From NCBI GenBank assembly GCA_947474445.1, contig CANJJY010000328.1, positions 1 to 5,051 on the forward strand: 5,051 bases of DNA. Reading direction: 5' to 3'. Made by a program: the position numbers and the translations under genes. This DNA is from Oligoflexaceae bacterium. Its GTDB lineage: Bacteria; Bdellovibrionota_B; Oligoflexia; Oligoflexales; Oligoflexaceae. Under the pieces are notes generated by a model. It ran no database searches. It saw only the letters and a program-made list of their open reading frames with translations, and was not told where the DNA came from. Shown piece after piece: positions 1-5,051 of the stretch. The first letter of the stretch is position 1. Every line of letters starts with the position of its first letter.

Positions 1-1
1 C

Positions 2-1024
2 GATGCATTCGCTAAAGCCTGGTTCAAGCTTTTGCATCGCGATATGGGGCCCATCACGACCTATTTGGGTCCCTGGATTCCAAAACCTCAGATCTGGCAA
101 GATCCTGTGCCTCAAGCAGAGGGCGCGCTGATCGATGCGCAGGACATCGCAAGTCTCAAAGTAAAGCTCCTCGGATCAGGCCTCACCGTCTCCCAATTGG
201 TCGCAACGGCCTGGGCTGCGGCAGCATGTTTCCGGCGCACGGACAAGCGGGGCGGTGCCAACGGTGGCCGCATCCGCCTCGCGCCTCAGAAAAACTGGGC
301 GGTCAATGAACCCGCGCAGCTTGAGAAGGCGATCAAAGCGATTGAAGCGGTGCAGACCGCTTTCAACGCGGCGCAGAAAGGTGGAAAGAAGGTATCCTTC
401 GCCGATCTCGTCGTCCTCGGCGGCTGCGCAGCGATAGAAAAGGCGGCTCAGGCTGGCGGCCAGACCGTGACCGTTCCCTTTAGCCCAGGGCGCACCGATG
501 CGACTCAGGCCGACACCGATGCTGAATCTTTTGCTGTCCTCGAGCCGAAAGCCGATGGATTCCGTAATTACGTGCGTGAAGGCGCAAAAGTATCTGCTGA
601 AACTCTGCTGCTCGATCGGGCTAACATGCTAGCCCTAACAGCTCCGGAAATGACCGTACTGTTAGGCGGCCTGCGCGTCCTCGACATCAATGTCAAGCAC
701 GCGCAGCATGGCGTTCTGACAACAAGACCAGGGACGCTGAGTCATGATTTTTTCGTCCATCTTCTCGATGCAGCGACGACATGGAAAGCCGTGGCAGGAC
801 AAAAGGATGTTTACGAAGCGGTGGGTGGCCAGCATAAATGGACGGCGACCGCCGTCGATCTCGTCTTTGGATCTCATTCGCAGCTGCGTTCGCTGGCTGA
901 AGTCTATGCGTCGGACGATTCTCAGGCGAAGTTTGTGAAAGACTTTGTCGCTGCTTGGCACAAGGTGATGAATCTCGATCGCTTCGAACTCAAATCGAAA
1001 GCGCGGCAAGTGCAGGCCCACTAA
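2..1024 (+). CDS. katG: Catalase-peroxidase KatG, C-terminal half (5' end outside window)
   Basis: KatG is a bifunctional haem enzyme that breaks down hydrogen peroxide (catalase) and oxidises organic donors (peroxidase) in oxidative stress defence. The reading frame is open from base 2, so no start is visible. The 340 visible residues begin DAFAKAWFKLLHRDMGP, the conserved KatG block that joins the haem domain to the C-terminal domain. Further family blocks follow: SGLTVSQLVATAWAAA, FRRTDKRGGANGGRIRL, KVSFADLVVLGGCAAIEKA, PGRTDA, ESFAVLEPKADGFRNY, APEMTVLLGGLRVL, and FVAAWHKVMNLDRF near the end. Counting back from the C-terminus, the Arg of HRDMGP (visible residue 13) falls where the mobile arginine of the Met-Tyr-Trp adduct system (Arg418 in M. 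tuberculosis) is expected; this is my count, not an alignment. The haem-binding and catalytic residues lie upstream of the window. The C-terminal domain binds no haem but is required for activity. A tail of about 9 residues extends past the usual LDRF end. No frameshift is seen. A strong terminator follows at once. Confidence 0.98.
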   Translation, partial: DAFAKAWFKLLHRDMGPITTYLGPWIPKPQIWQDPVPQAEGALIDAQDIASLKVKLLGSGLTVSQLVATAWAAAACFRRTDKRGGANGGRIRLAPQKNWAVNEPAQLEKAIKAIEAVQTAFNAAQKGGKKVSFADLVVLGGCAAIEKAAQAGGQTVTVPFSPGRTDATQADTDAESFAVLEPKADGFRNYVREGAKVSAETLLLDRANMLALTAPEMTVLLGGLRVLDINVKHAQHGVLTTRPGTLSHDFFVHLLDAATTWKAVAGQKDVYEAVGGQHKWTATAVDLVFGSHSQLRSLAEVYASDDSQAKFVKDFVAAWHKVMNLDRFELKSKARQVQAH

Positions 1025-1027
1025 AGC

Positions 1028-1070
1028 AAAAGCCTTTGACCGGGAGAGCTCCTTTCCCGGTCGGGCTTTT
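1028..1070. terminator. Bidirectional intrinsic terminator between katG and the DMT transporter gene
   Basis: A long hairpin is built from an outer stem AAAAGCC (1028-1034) pairing with GGCTTTT (1064-1070), and a perfect inner 8-bp stem GACCGGGA (1038-1045) pairing with TCCCGGTC (1055-1062). The loop is 9 bases and small bulges separate the two stems. The TTTT tract at 1067-1070 serves plus-strand transcription from katG. On the minus strand the mirrored tract (complement of AAAA at 1028-1031) serves the transporter gene. The structure begins 3 bases after the katG stop, and its right edge overlaps the transporter's stop codon (1069-1071), so the two convergent genes share it. Confidence 0.88.
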
Positions 1071-2049
1071 ACCTTTTCCCAGGGGCAGCTTCTTCCGCGG
1101 GGAGGGCTGCAAGCTTTTTGCCCGCTTGCCAATAGGGCAAGCAAAATCCAAAGGCCACCACCATCGCTATCCCACCCAGCGCGAGCGCAGGGATGGATTC
1201 CTGCAAAAAAAGCCAGGCTAAGACGCAAGAAAACAGCGGGCCGGTATACTGCAAAGGGGCAACCTGCGACGCGGGGCCAGCACGAAACGCGCGCGTGAGA
1301 CATTCTTGAGCGACGATGGCTGGCAGCGAGGAGAGCAGGAGCCAAAACCAGGCGAGGCCGGTGCGAGGAAAATGTTCGCCCTTGAAACAGAGGGCCGTGA
1401 TCGCCAGAAGACTCCCGGCGAGGCCGAGGCTCATCATGATCTGTTCGTTTCGAATGCGTTTCAATTGCCGAATCGAAAAGTAGGCGGTCGCCGACAGCGG
1501 TCCGCTGAGCGCTGCGATCAACACAGCGCTCAAAGCCATACCTTCGATGCCATGCGCCGCTCCCCAGGCGACGAGTCCAACCCCCGCGAAACCGCCGAAG
1601 AGGGCCAGCGCCCCCCAGCGATTGACAGTTTCCCCGCTGAAGGCGATCGCGAGGACGGTGATGTAAAGAGGACTCGAGTTAGAAAACAGCGAGGCCATGC
1701 CGAGTGGAATATGCAAGACACCGTAGTAGTACGCCGAGAGACTGAGGACGCCCGAGAGCCCGCGCGCCCAGAGCCAAAAGTTTTCTTTGCCCTCGAGGCG
1801 CCGCACGGGACCCTGCCGCAGTTTATAGAAACACCAGGCGCTCAGCAGCAGCGAGCGACATAGCATCGCTTCCCAAGGACTCAGATGAAAGCTCGGATCC
1901 AAGGCTGCGCGTTCGCTCTGTTCGGTGATGCGGAGGAGTAGAATATTAGTGCTAAAGCAGAACTGCGCGGCCAGCATATAAGCTAAGGCGAGCAGAGGGC
2001 GGTCGTCATTCACAGGTGGCCTCGCGCAGGGAGTAGAATCGCCGATCAT
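1069..2049 (-). CDS. EamA/DMT-superfamily inner-membrane transporter (RhtA-like exporter type), substrate unknown
   Basis: This is a 326-residue integral membrane protein of the drug/metabolite transporter superfamily. Members usually export amino acids, metabolites or drugs; the substrate cannot be read from sequence. About ten hydrophobic helices are visible, near residues 19-39, 61-77, 92-110, 114-136, 144-163, 170-193, 205-222, 230-250, 263-283 and 287-306. They form two EamA repeats. Each repeat carries the family hallmark of a small-residue/proline helix ending in a glutamate: SPLYITVLAIAFSGE (126-140) and APLQYTGPLFSCVLAWLFLQE (264-284). The length is normal. The tail is basic and cytoplasmic (KK, GKR). 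The start is uncertain. ATG at 2049 has GAGG about 11 bases upstream. An in-frame GTG at 2013 (residue 13) has GAGG at a better 6-base spacing, and the 12 extra residues do not look conserved. The gene converges on katG and diverges from the phosphoesterase gene. Confidence 0.93.
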   Translation of the reverse strand: MIGDSTPCARPPVNDDRPLLALAYMLAAQFCFSTNILLLRITEQSERAALDPSFHLSPWEAMLCRSLLLSAWCFYKLRQGPVRRLEGKENFWLWARGLSGVLSLSAYYYGVLHIPLGMASLFSNSSPLYITVLAIAFSGETVNRWGALALFGGFAGVGLVAWGAAHGIEGMALSAVLIAALSGPLSATAYFSIRQLKRIRNEQIMMSLGLAGSLLAITALCFKGEHFPRTGLAWFWLLLSSLPAIVAQECLTRAFRAGPASQVAPLQYTGPLFSCVLAWLFLQESIPALALGGIAMVVAFGFCLPYWQAGKKLAALPAEEAAPGKR

Positions 2050-2186
2050 CAGCCTTTATACCTCGAAACAAGCAGCGGAAGCCCGGATTTTCGCTGGGGC
2101 AGGCGATGAAAGGATCCTGCCAGTCGAGGCTGCTCGTCAGGCCCCGATGGAAAGAAATTAATACAGGTGTCAGCGCCGTGAGTTCC

Positions 2187-2224
2187 GAAAGGTGTGAGGA
2201 TGCATTAAAAATATCATACCTTTC
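2187..2224. promoter_or_regulatory. Inverted repeat with 11-bp arms; candidate operator
   Basis: GAAAGGTGTGA (2187-2197) and TCATACCTTTC (2214-2224) are reverse complements at 10 of 11 positions. The single exception would be a G-U pair in RNA. The spacer is 16 bases and AT-rich, with an ATGCAT palindrome inside. No T-run follows on either strand, so this is not an intrinsic terminator. Its place in the only AT-rich stretch between two divergent genes suggests a binding site for a dimeric regulator, or two sites bound cooperatively, affecting one or both promoters. The right arm overlaps the weak minus-strand TATGAT box. I cannot name the regulator. Confidence 0.5.
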
Positions 2225-2242
2225 AGATGCTTAGATAATTAT

Positions 2243-2263
2243 TACCAAAGCGCAATTTTGGTA
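2243..2263. promoter_or_regulatory. Perfect 7-7-7 inverted repeat TACCAAA-N7-TTTGGTA; candidate operator
   Basis: The arms TACCAAA (2243-2249) and TTTGGTA (2257-2263) are perfect reverse complements around the 7-base spacer GCGCAAT. The element lies 3 bases after a GATAAT -10-like box and ends about 90 bases before the phosphoesterase ATG. If that box is used, the repeat covers the transcription start, a typical repressor position. The 21-base dyad geometry fits a helix-turn-helix dimer. The regulator is unknown, and no regulator gene lies within the window. Confidence 0.45.
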
Positions 2264-2342
2264 CAAGCCTTGCTTTGAGTTCTGTGCGCTCCTGGCGAGC
2301 GTAAGCTTCTTTTGCTGCTGCTGGTCCTCTTGTTGCTCCTGT

Positions 2343-2346
2343 GAGG
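2343..2346 (+). promoter_or_regulatory. Shine-Dalgarno GAGG that fixes the phosphoesterase start at 2353
   Basis: GAGG lies 6 bases before the ATG at 2353. The in-frame GTG at 2341 overlaps this motif and has no ribosome binding site of its own, because its upstream is pyrimidine-rich. The ATG is therefore the likely start. Confidence 0.75.
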
Positions 2347-2352
2347 CTTCTC

Positions 2353-3138
2353 ATGCGCCTTCTTCTGTGGTTGAGCTTGGTTTTTTGCTGGAGTTGTGCT
2401 GAACGCTACACGCCCTGGGGCGTTGATGTTCCGAGTGAGTATAGCTCTCTCACCGATCGTAATCTCAAAAAATTAGCGGCCCTGCCCGCAGCGACCTATC
2501 CTCTCAAAATTGCTCTCCTTGGCGACCCGCAGGGCACGCCTCAAGATCTCGAAAGCGTCATCGAGGTGATCAATCTCCGAACCGATATCCGGATGATCCT
2601 CGTCCTAGGCGATCTCACCGATTATGGATTGATGCATGAATATGTTTGGGCCGCGCGTTCTTTGGAAAACGCCCATGTACCTAACCTGTCGGTGATAGGC
2701 AACCACGATGCGATCGCGCATGGCAAGAAGATTTATGAGCGCATGTTCGGTCCTTTCGATTACGTCTTTAGCGATGCGGGTTTGAAGTTTGTGATGTTCA
2801 ACAACAATCAGTTTGAGTTTGGAACCACCGACTTTGATTGGTTGAAAAGTCAGATCGATAGTTCGACCATCGTGTCTTCCCACGTACCGCCCGCGATCGA
2901 TATGCATACCGCTGAGCAGATCGATGCCTGGACCAGCATCAACGCGGAGGCCAAGATTATCACTTCGCTTCACGGTCATCGCGGGAGTAAAACGGACTTT
3001 CTCCAGATGGAGAAGAAAATACCTTATTACGTGGTGCCCAAGGTCGATGGCGTGCGCTATTCGATCTTGACCATCGATGAGGATCATAAGCTGGGTTTTG
3101 AACTCTGCACCCCCGAATGTAGGGTGTCGCCATGGTGA
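2353..3138 (+). CDS. Exported calcineurin-like metallophosphoesterase, possible lipoprotein
   Basis: This 261-residue protein has metallophosphoesterase motifs in the expected order: LLGDPQG (Asp58, Gln60) for motif I, VLGDLTDYG (Asp87, Asp90) for motif II, VIGNHDA (Asn117, His118, Asp119) for motif III, SSHVPP (His177) for motif IV and SLHGHRG (His207, His209) for motif V. Family members bind two metals and hydrolyse phosphomono- or diesters; the substrate here is unknown. Motif I has DxQ instead of DxH, a variant also known from CPPED1-like proteins, and motif V reads LHGH rather than GHxH. The N-terminus MRLLLWLSLVFCWSC is a short signal sequence. Cys15 after Trp-Ser could be lipidated, but Cys at -3 makes the lipobox poor. 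Two C-terminal cysteines (252 and 256) could form a disulfide, which suits an exported protein. ATG 2353 is chosen over GTG 2341 because GAGG precedes it by 6 bases. The stop overlaps the next gene by 7 bases, implying an operon and coupled translation. Confidence 0.88.
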   Translation: MRLLLWLSLVFCWSCAERYTPWGVDVPSEYSSLTDRNLKKLAALPAATYPLKIALLGDPQGTPQDLESVIEVINLRTDIRMILVLGDLTDYGLMHEYVWAARSLENAHVPNLSVIGNHDAIAHGKKIYERMFGPFDYVFSDAGLKFVMFNNNQFEFGTTDFDWLKSQIDSSTIVSSHVPPAIDMHTAEQIDAWTSINAEAKIITSLHGHRGSKTDFLQMEKKIPYYVVPKVDGVRYSILTIDEDHKLGFELCTPECRVSPW

Positions 3139-3722
3139 AGAGACTCTGGTTCGCCCTCGTGTTTCTGCTCAGCCTCCTCTCCCAGGGTGCCAAGGCTGAG
3201 GCGCCCCTCATCGCGGCGGTCTCGTCAAACACACGCTCGGGATGGGGGCCTTCTTCGGTTCTGGCTCAGCATGCCGGCTATGCTGGCTTCGCAGCTGTTG
3301 GCATCGGCTATGCGAGCGATAGTGATCGCTTCGGTTTGGATCTTCTTTATGGCTTTACCCCGGCCCTTTACGCGGGACATGACGTTCATTCCTTTGGAAT
3401 CAAAGGGCTCTGGACGATGGCGACGGTCGCCCTTGGCCGTCAATATCAATGGCGTCCCTATACCGGCCTTCATGTTCTCTATAATCCACACCCTGATCTG
3501 TTTGTGATGCTGCCGCGACAATATCCCGACTCCTATTACGTGCCCTCGGCAATCAGACCAGCTCTTGTTTTAGGGTTTGCTTTGCGGTGGCAGGAGACGC
3601 GTGAGCTCGGATTTGAATATGCTGCCCTCGACAGTGAATTGGCCTACTACAGAGATACCAAACGCTTTGAAACCCGCGAGATCGGTAGCTTCGGTATGAA
3701 CGTGCGCTGGCTGCTCAAATAA
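3132..3722 (+). CDS. Small secreted protein, probable outer-membrane beta-barrel, unknown function
   Basis: This is a 196-residue protein I cannot assign to a named family. It opens with a clear Sec signal peptide: basic MVKR, a hydrophobic core (residues 5-16) and an AKA/E cleavage site after Ala22. The mature part, about 174 residues, is rich in Gly, Tyr, Trp and alternating hydrophobic/polar stretches. Examples are FAAVGIGY (53-60), RFGLDLLYGF (66-75), PYTGLHVLY (109-117), RPALVLGFALRW (142-153), LGFEYAALD (159-167) and FGMNVRWLL (187-195). This pattern and length suit an eight-stranded outer-membrane barrel, but the last residue is Lys rather than the usual aromatic. No catalytic motif is evident; a small envelope enzyme of PagL-like size is not excluded. 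The ATG overlaps the phosphoesterase stop (ATGGTGA) and has AGGG 7 bases upstream. A GTG three bases later is an alternative start. It is probably co-expressed and working with the phosphoesterase in the envelope. Confidence 0.8.
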   Translation: MVKRLWFALVFLLSLLSQGAKAEAPLIAAVSSNTRSGWGPSSVLAQHAGYAGFAAVGIGYASDSDRFGLDLLYGFTPALYAGHDVHSFGIKGLWTMATVALGRQYQWRPYTGLHVLYNPHPDLFVMLPRQYPDSYYVPSAIRPALVLGFALRWQETRELGFEYAALDSELAYYRDTKRFETREIGSFGMNVRWLLK

Positions 3723-3776
3723 AAAGGAGGGGCTTGTAAGCGAAGAGCGGAGTTTAGTCAGTGTGAAAGCGCACCT

Positions 3777-5015
3777 TCACGAAGTTTCTTCAATGACCTT
3801 GTCCTCATCCTCTTGATCCTGACTCCCTTGGCTGAGGTACCAGGCCTTCTGCGTGAGGTCTTGGGCGATCCCAAAAATATCCTTATTCCGCCCACAGCTG
3901 ACTTTCATGCAAAGAGCCTCGTATTCGGCCATCACCAGTTTGGCGAGTCGGGAAGCCATGTTCCGACTGAGCCAACGCGCGATGGCTAACCAGCAGAGGA
4001 GCTGCTTATCGACTGATTCAAGCTCCGAGACTATAGTGAAGAGCTCTTCGACCAGGACATAGCGCTTTTGAAAGGGAATGGCCTGATCGTGGCAATCGTC
4101 AAAGGTCAGGGCGATCTTATAGGACAAGCTGTCTTTTCTAAGATGGAGACTAGGTCGCCTGAAGAGAGCCTGAAGGCGGGGGAAATCTTGGAGCCATCGC
4201 GTGGAAGAGACGGCCTGGGCCCAAAAATACGCCTCGAGAAGATAGCTGGGAAGATAATGAGATTTGCCGCTTCTCACTAGCAGCATCATGGGAGCGAGGT
4301 CGCCGTTCATATAGACGTCAGCGCAGCAAAGCTCCCACTGGAGTTCGAGCTCGAATTTTTGCGAAAGGCTAGAGAGCTCCCGCGTTGCCGCGATGAGCTT
4401 TTTCATCTCATCAAATTCACCGAGGAAGCGCAAGGCACGAATTTGGCCGATGCGAGCGATTTCAAAGCTATTCCCCTCCATTTGCAAAGCTTCTGCCACT
4501 CGAAAATTCTGCAGGGCGATGGTGCTGTGGCCCAAGCGCATGCATCGCAGAGCAAGGGTGAGATGCTGATAATCAACTCCTCCAGCCGGAGCCGCGCTCG
4601 AGAGCCGCATCGCGGTTTGCAGCTGCCAGGTGGAGCCCCAGATATCGCCCTCTTGGTAAGCGATATTGCTCTTGATTAGATGAAGCTCGCCGTAGAGAAA
4701 GGCCAGTTTGGATTTAATAGGTTGAATCTGAGCCTTTTGCAAGATAGCGTAAGCCAAATCCACTGACTTTTGAATTTCGCTTGCCGAGAAACCACCCGCT
4801 CGCACATGCAGCGAAAGAGCGTTGAAGATGGTGATGAGAAGCCGCGCGAGGCTCATGGCATCCTCGTCGCGCGAGAGCTCAAAGATCTTGTCCTTCAAGA
4901 TTTTCAGACTTTCCTTTTCCCCATGGGCCGCGACGAGGTCAAGGACTTCCTGCCGAACTTCGGCTTTGATGCTGTCAATTTCTTTGGTGGTCCATTTAAT
5001 GATCTTGATGGTCAA
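3777..5015 (-). CDS. TPR-like all-helical protein of unknown function, TTG start
   Basis: This 412-residue protein has no signal peptide and no membrane span, so it is probably cytoplasmic. It is almost entirely amphipathic helix. Degenerate tetratricopeptide-like helix pairs with small residues at packing positions are visible at about 107-140 (LYGELHLIKSNIAYQEGD), 151-182 (LTLALRCMRLGHSTIALQN) and 185-215 (ARIGQIRALRFLGEFDE). More helix-rich sequence follows at 255-280 and 318-368, and the tail is acidic (QDQEDEDKVIEETS). TPR-like solenoids usually mediate protein-protein contacts. No nucleotide-binding, DNA-binding or catalytic motif is seen. The start is awkward. A stop lies five codons upstream of TTG 5015, and the GAGGG before it is only 1-2 bases away. 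The first ATG is residue 54 (4856), with GAGG 5 bases before it, but residues 10-53 look like genuine charged helix, so I keep the longer form. The gene converges on the beta-barrel gene with a 54-base gap and no clear terminator. Confidence 0.8.
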   Translation of the reverse strand: MTIKIIKWTTKEIDSIKAEVRQEVLDLVAAHGEKESLKILKDKIFELSRDEDAMSLARLLITIFNALSLHVRAGGFSASEIQKSVDLAYAILQKAQIQPIKSKLAFLYGELHLIKSNIAYQEGDIWGSTWQLQTAMRLSSAAPAGGVDYQHLTLALRCMRLGHSTIALQNFRVAEALQMEGNSFEIARIGQIRALRFLGEFDEMKKLIAATRELSSLSQKFELELQWELCCADVYMNGDLAPMMLLVRSGKSHYLPSYLLEAYFWAQAVSSTRWLQDFPRLQALFRRPSLHLRKDSLSYKIALTFDDCHDQAIPFQKRYVLVEELFTIVSELESVDKQLLCWLAIARWLSRNMASRLAKLVMAEYEALCMKVSCGRNKDIFGIAQDLTQKAWYLSQGSQDQEDEDKVIEETS

Positions 5016-5051
5016 ACCCTCGCGTTGTTAGCCAGTGGCTCAGGGAATAGA

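Larger units (their letters stand above)
2050..2352. other. Divergent intergenic region with AT-rich core and two inverted repeats
   Basis: This gap separates the divergent transporter and phosphoesterase genes. The half next to the transporter (2050-2185) is GC-rich and I see nothing firm in it. An AT-rich core (about 2200-2265) holds two inverted repeats, listed separately. A GATAAT at 2234-2239 resembles a -10 box for the plus strand, and TATGAT on the minus strand (complement of 2213-2218) resembles one for the transporter. Neither has a good -35 at 16-18 bases, so both are weak. The last 45 bases are a pyrimidine-rich leader of leucine-like codons that runs into the ribosome binding site of the phosphoesterase gene. 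No small ORF here is convincing. Confidence 0.6.

Noticed and set aside
662..1345. 227-residue minus-strand reading frame across the katG end and the transporter end
   Set aside because: It overlaps two well-supported genes and runs through the shared terminator, and its translation is low-complexity, Arg/Cys-rich and shows no domain.
1306..1863. 185-residue plus-strand reading frame
   Set aside because: It is antisense to the transporter gene, whose EamA repeats are clear. The translation is rich in Arg, Glu and Gly, as expected from the complement of a membrane protein gene.
2098..2121. GGCAGG/CCTGCC inverted repeat with a 12-base gap
   Set aside because: The 6-bp GC-rich arms are short enough to be chance in this composition and no other signal adjoins them.
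2106..2234. 42-codon plus-strand ORF in the divergent intergenic region, with GGGGCAGG before its ATG
   Set aside because: The composition is not protein-like, it runs through the 11-bp inverted repeat, and it has no recognisable signal or motif.
2287..2301. CGCTC/GAGCG hairpin in the leader of the phosphoesterase gene
   Set aside because: A 5-bp stem is too short to claim a riboswitch or attenuator, and no alternative pairing partner was found.
2341..2352. GTG start for the phosphoesterase, four residues longer
   Set aside because: No ribosome binding site precedes it, and its bases form part of the GAGG motif that serves the ATG at 2353.
3763..3780. Hairpin between the beta-barrel and TPR-like genes as a terminator
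   Set aside because: On the minus strand it gives a 7-bp stem with a 4-base loop, but no T-run follows in either direction.
1..5051. Mobile element, CRISPR array, tRNA or toxin-antitoxin/defence module
   Set aside because: No terminal repeats, spaced direct repeats, transposase, nuclease or tRNA-like fold was seen. The gene content is ordinary chromosomal.

Overview
The window looks like ordinary chromosome from a Gram-negative bacterium of moderately high GC. The evidence is a proteobacterial-type catalase-peroxidase, Sec-type signal peptides, a likely outer-membrane beta-barrel protein, and GAGG-type ribosome binding sites. A deep-branching proteobacterial-type lineage such as Oligoflexia/Bdellovibrionota is a guess from overall flavour only. 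I see no phage, IS, CRISPR, tRNA or rRNA sequence.

Layout, left to right. (1) Positions 2-1024, plus strand: the C-terminal half of katG, whose 5' part lies outside the window. (2) A strong bidirectional hairpin terminator at 1028-1070 separates katG from a convergent minus-strand gene, 1069-2049, for a ten-helix EamA/DMT-family exporter. (3) A 303-base divergent intergenic region, 2050-2352, holds an AT-rich core with two well-formed inverted repeats (11-bp arms at 2187-2224 and 7-bp arms at 2243-2263) and a leucine-codon-like pyrimidine-rich leader. (4) A tight plus-strand pair follows: an exported calcineurin-like metallophosphoesterase (2353-3138) overlaps by 7 bases a small secreted protein with beta-barrel character (3132-3722). 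(5) A convergent minus-strand gene, 3777-5015, encodes a 412-residue, all-helical TPR-like cytoplasmic protein of unknown function that starts with TTG. Its upstream region is cut by the window end.

How the genes relate: katG (peroxide detoxification) and the exporter only share a terminator and need not be linked functionally. The phosphoesterase and beta-barrel genes overlap and both encode export signals, so they probably act together in the cell envelope. This pair, with the inverted repeats in front of it, is the least explained part of the window. I see no convincing evidence for a new defence or mobile system here.
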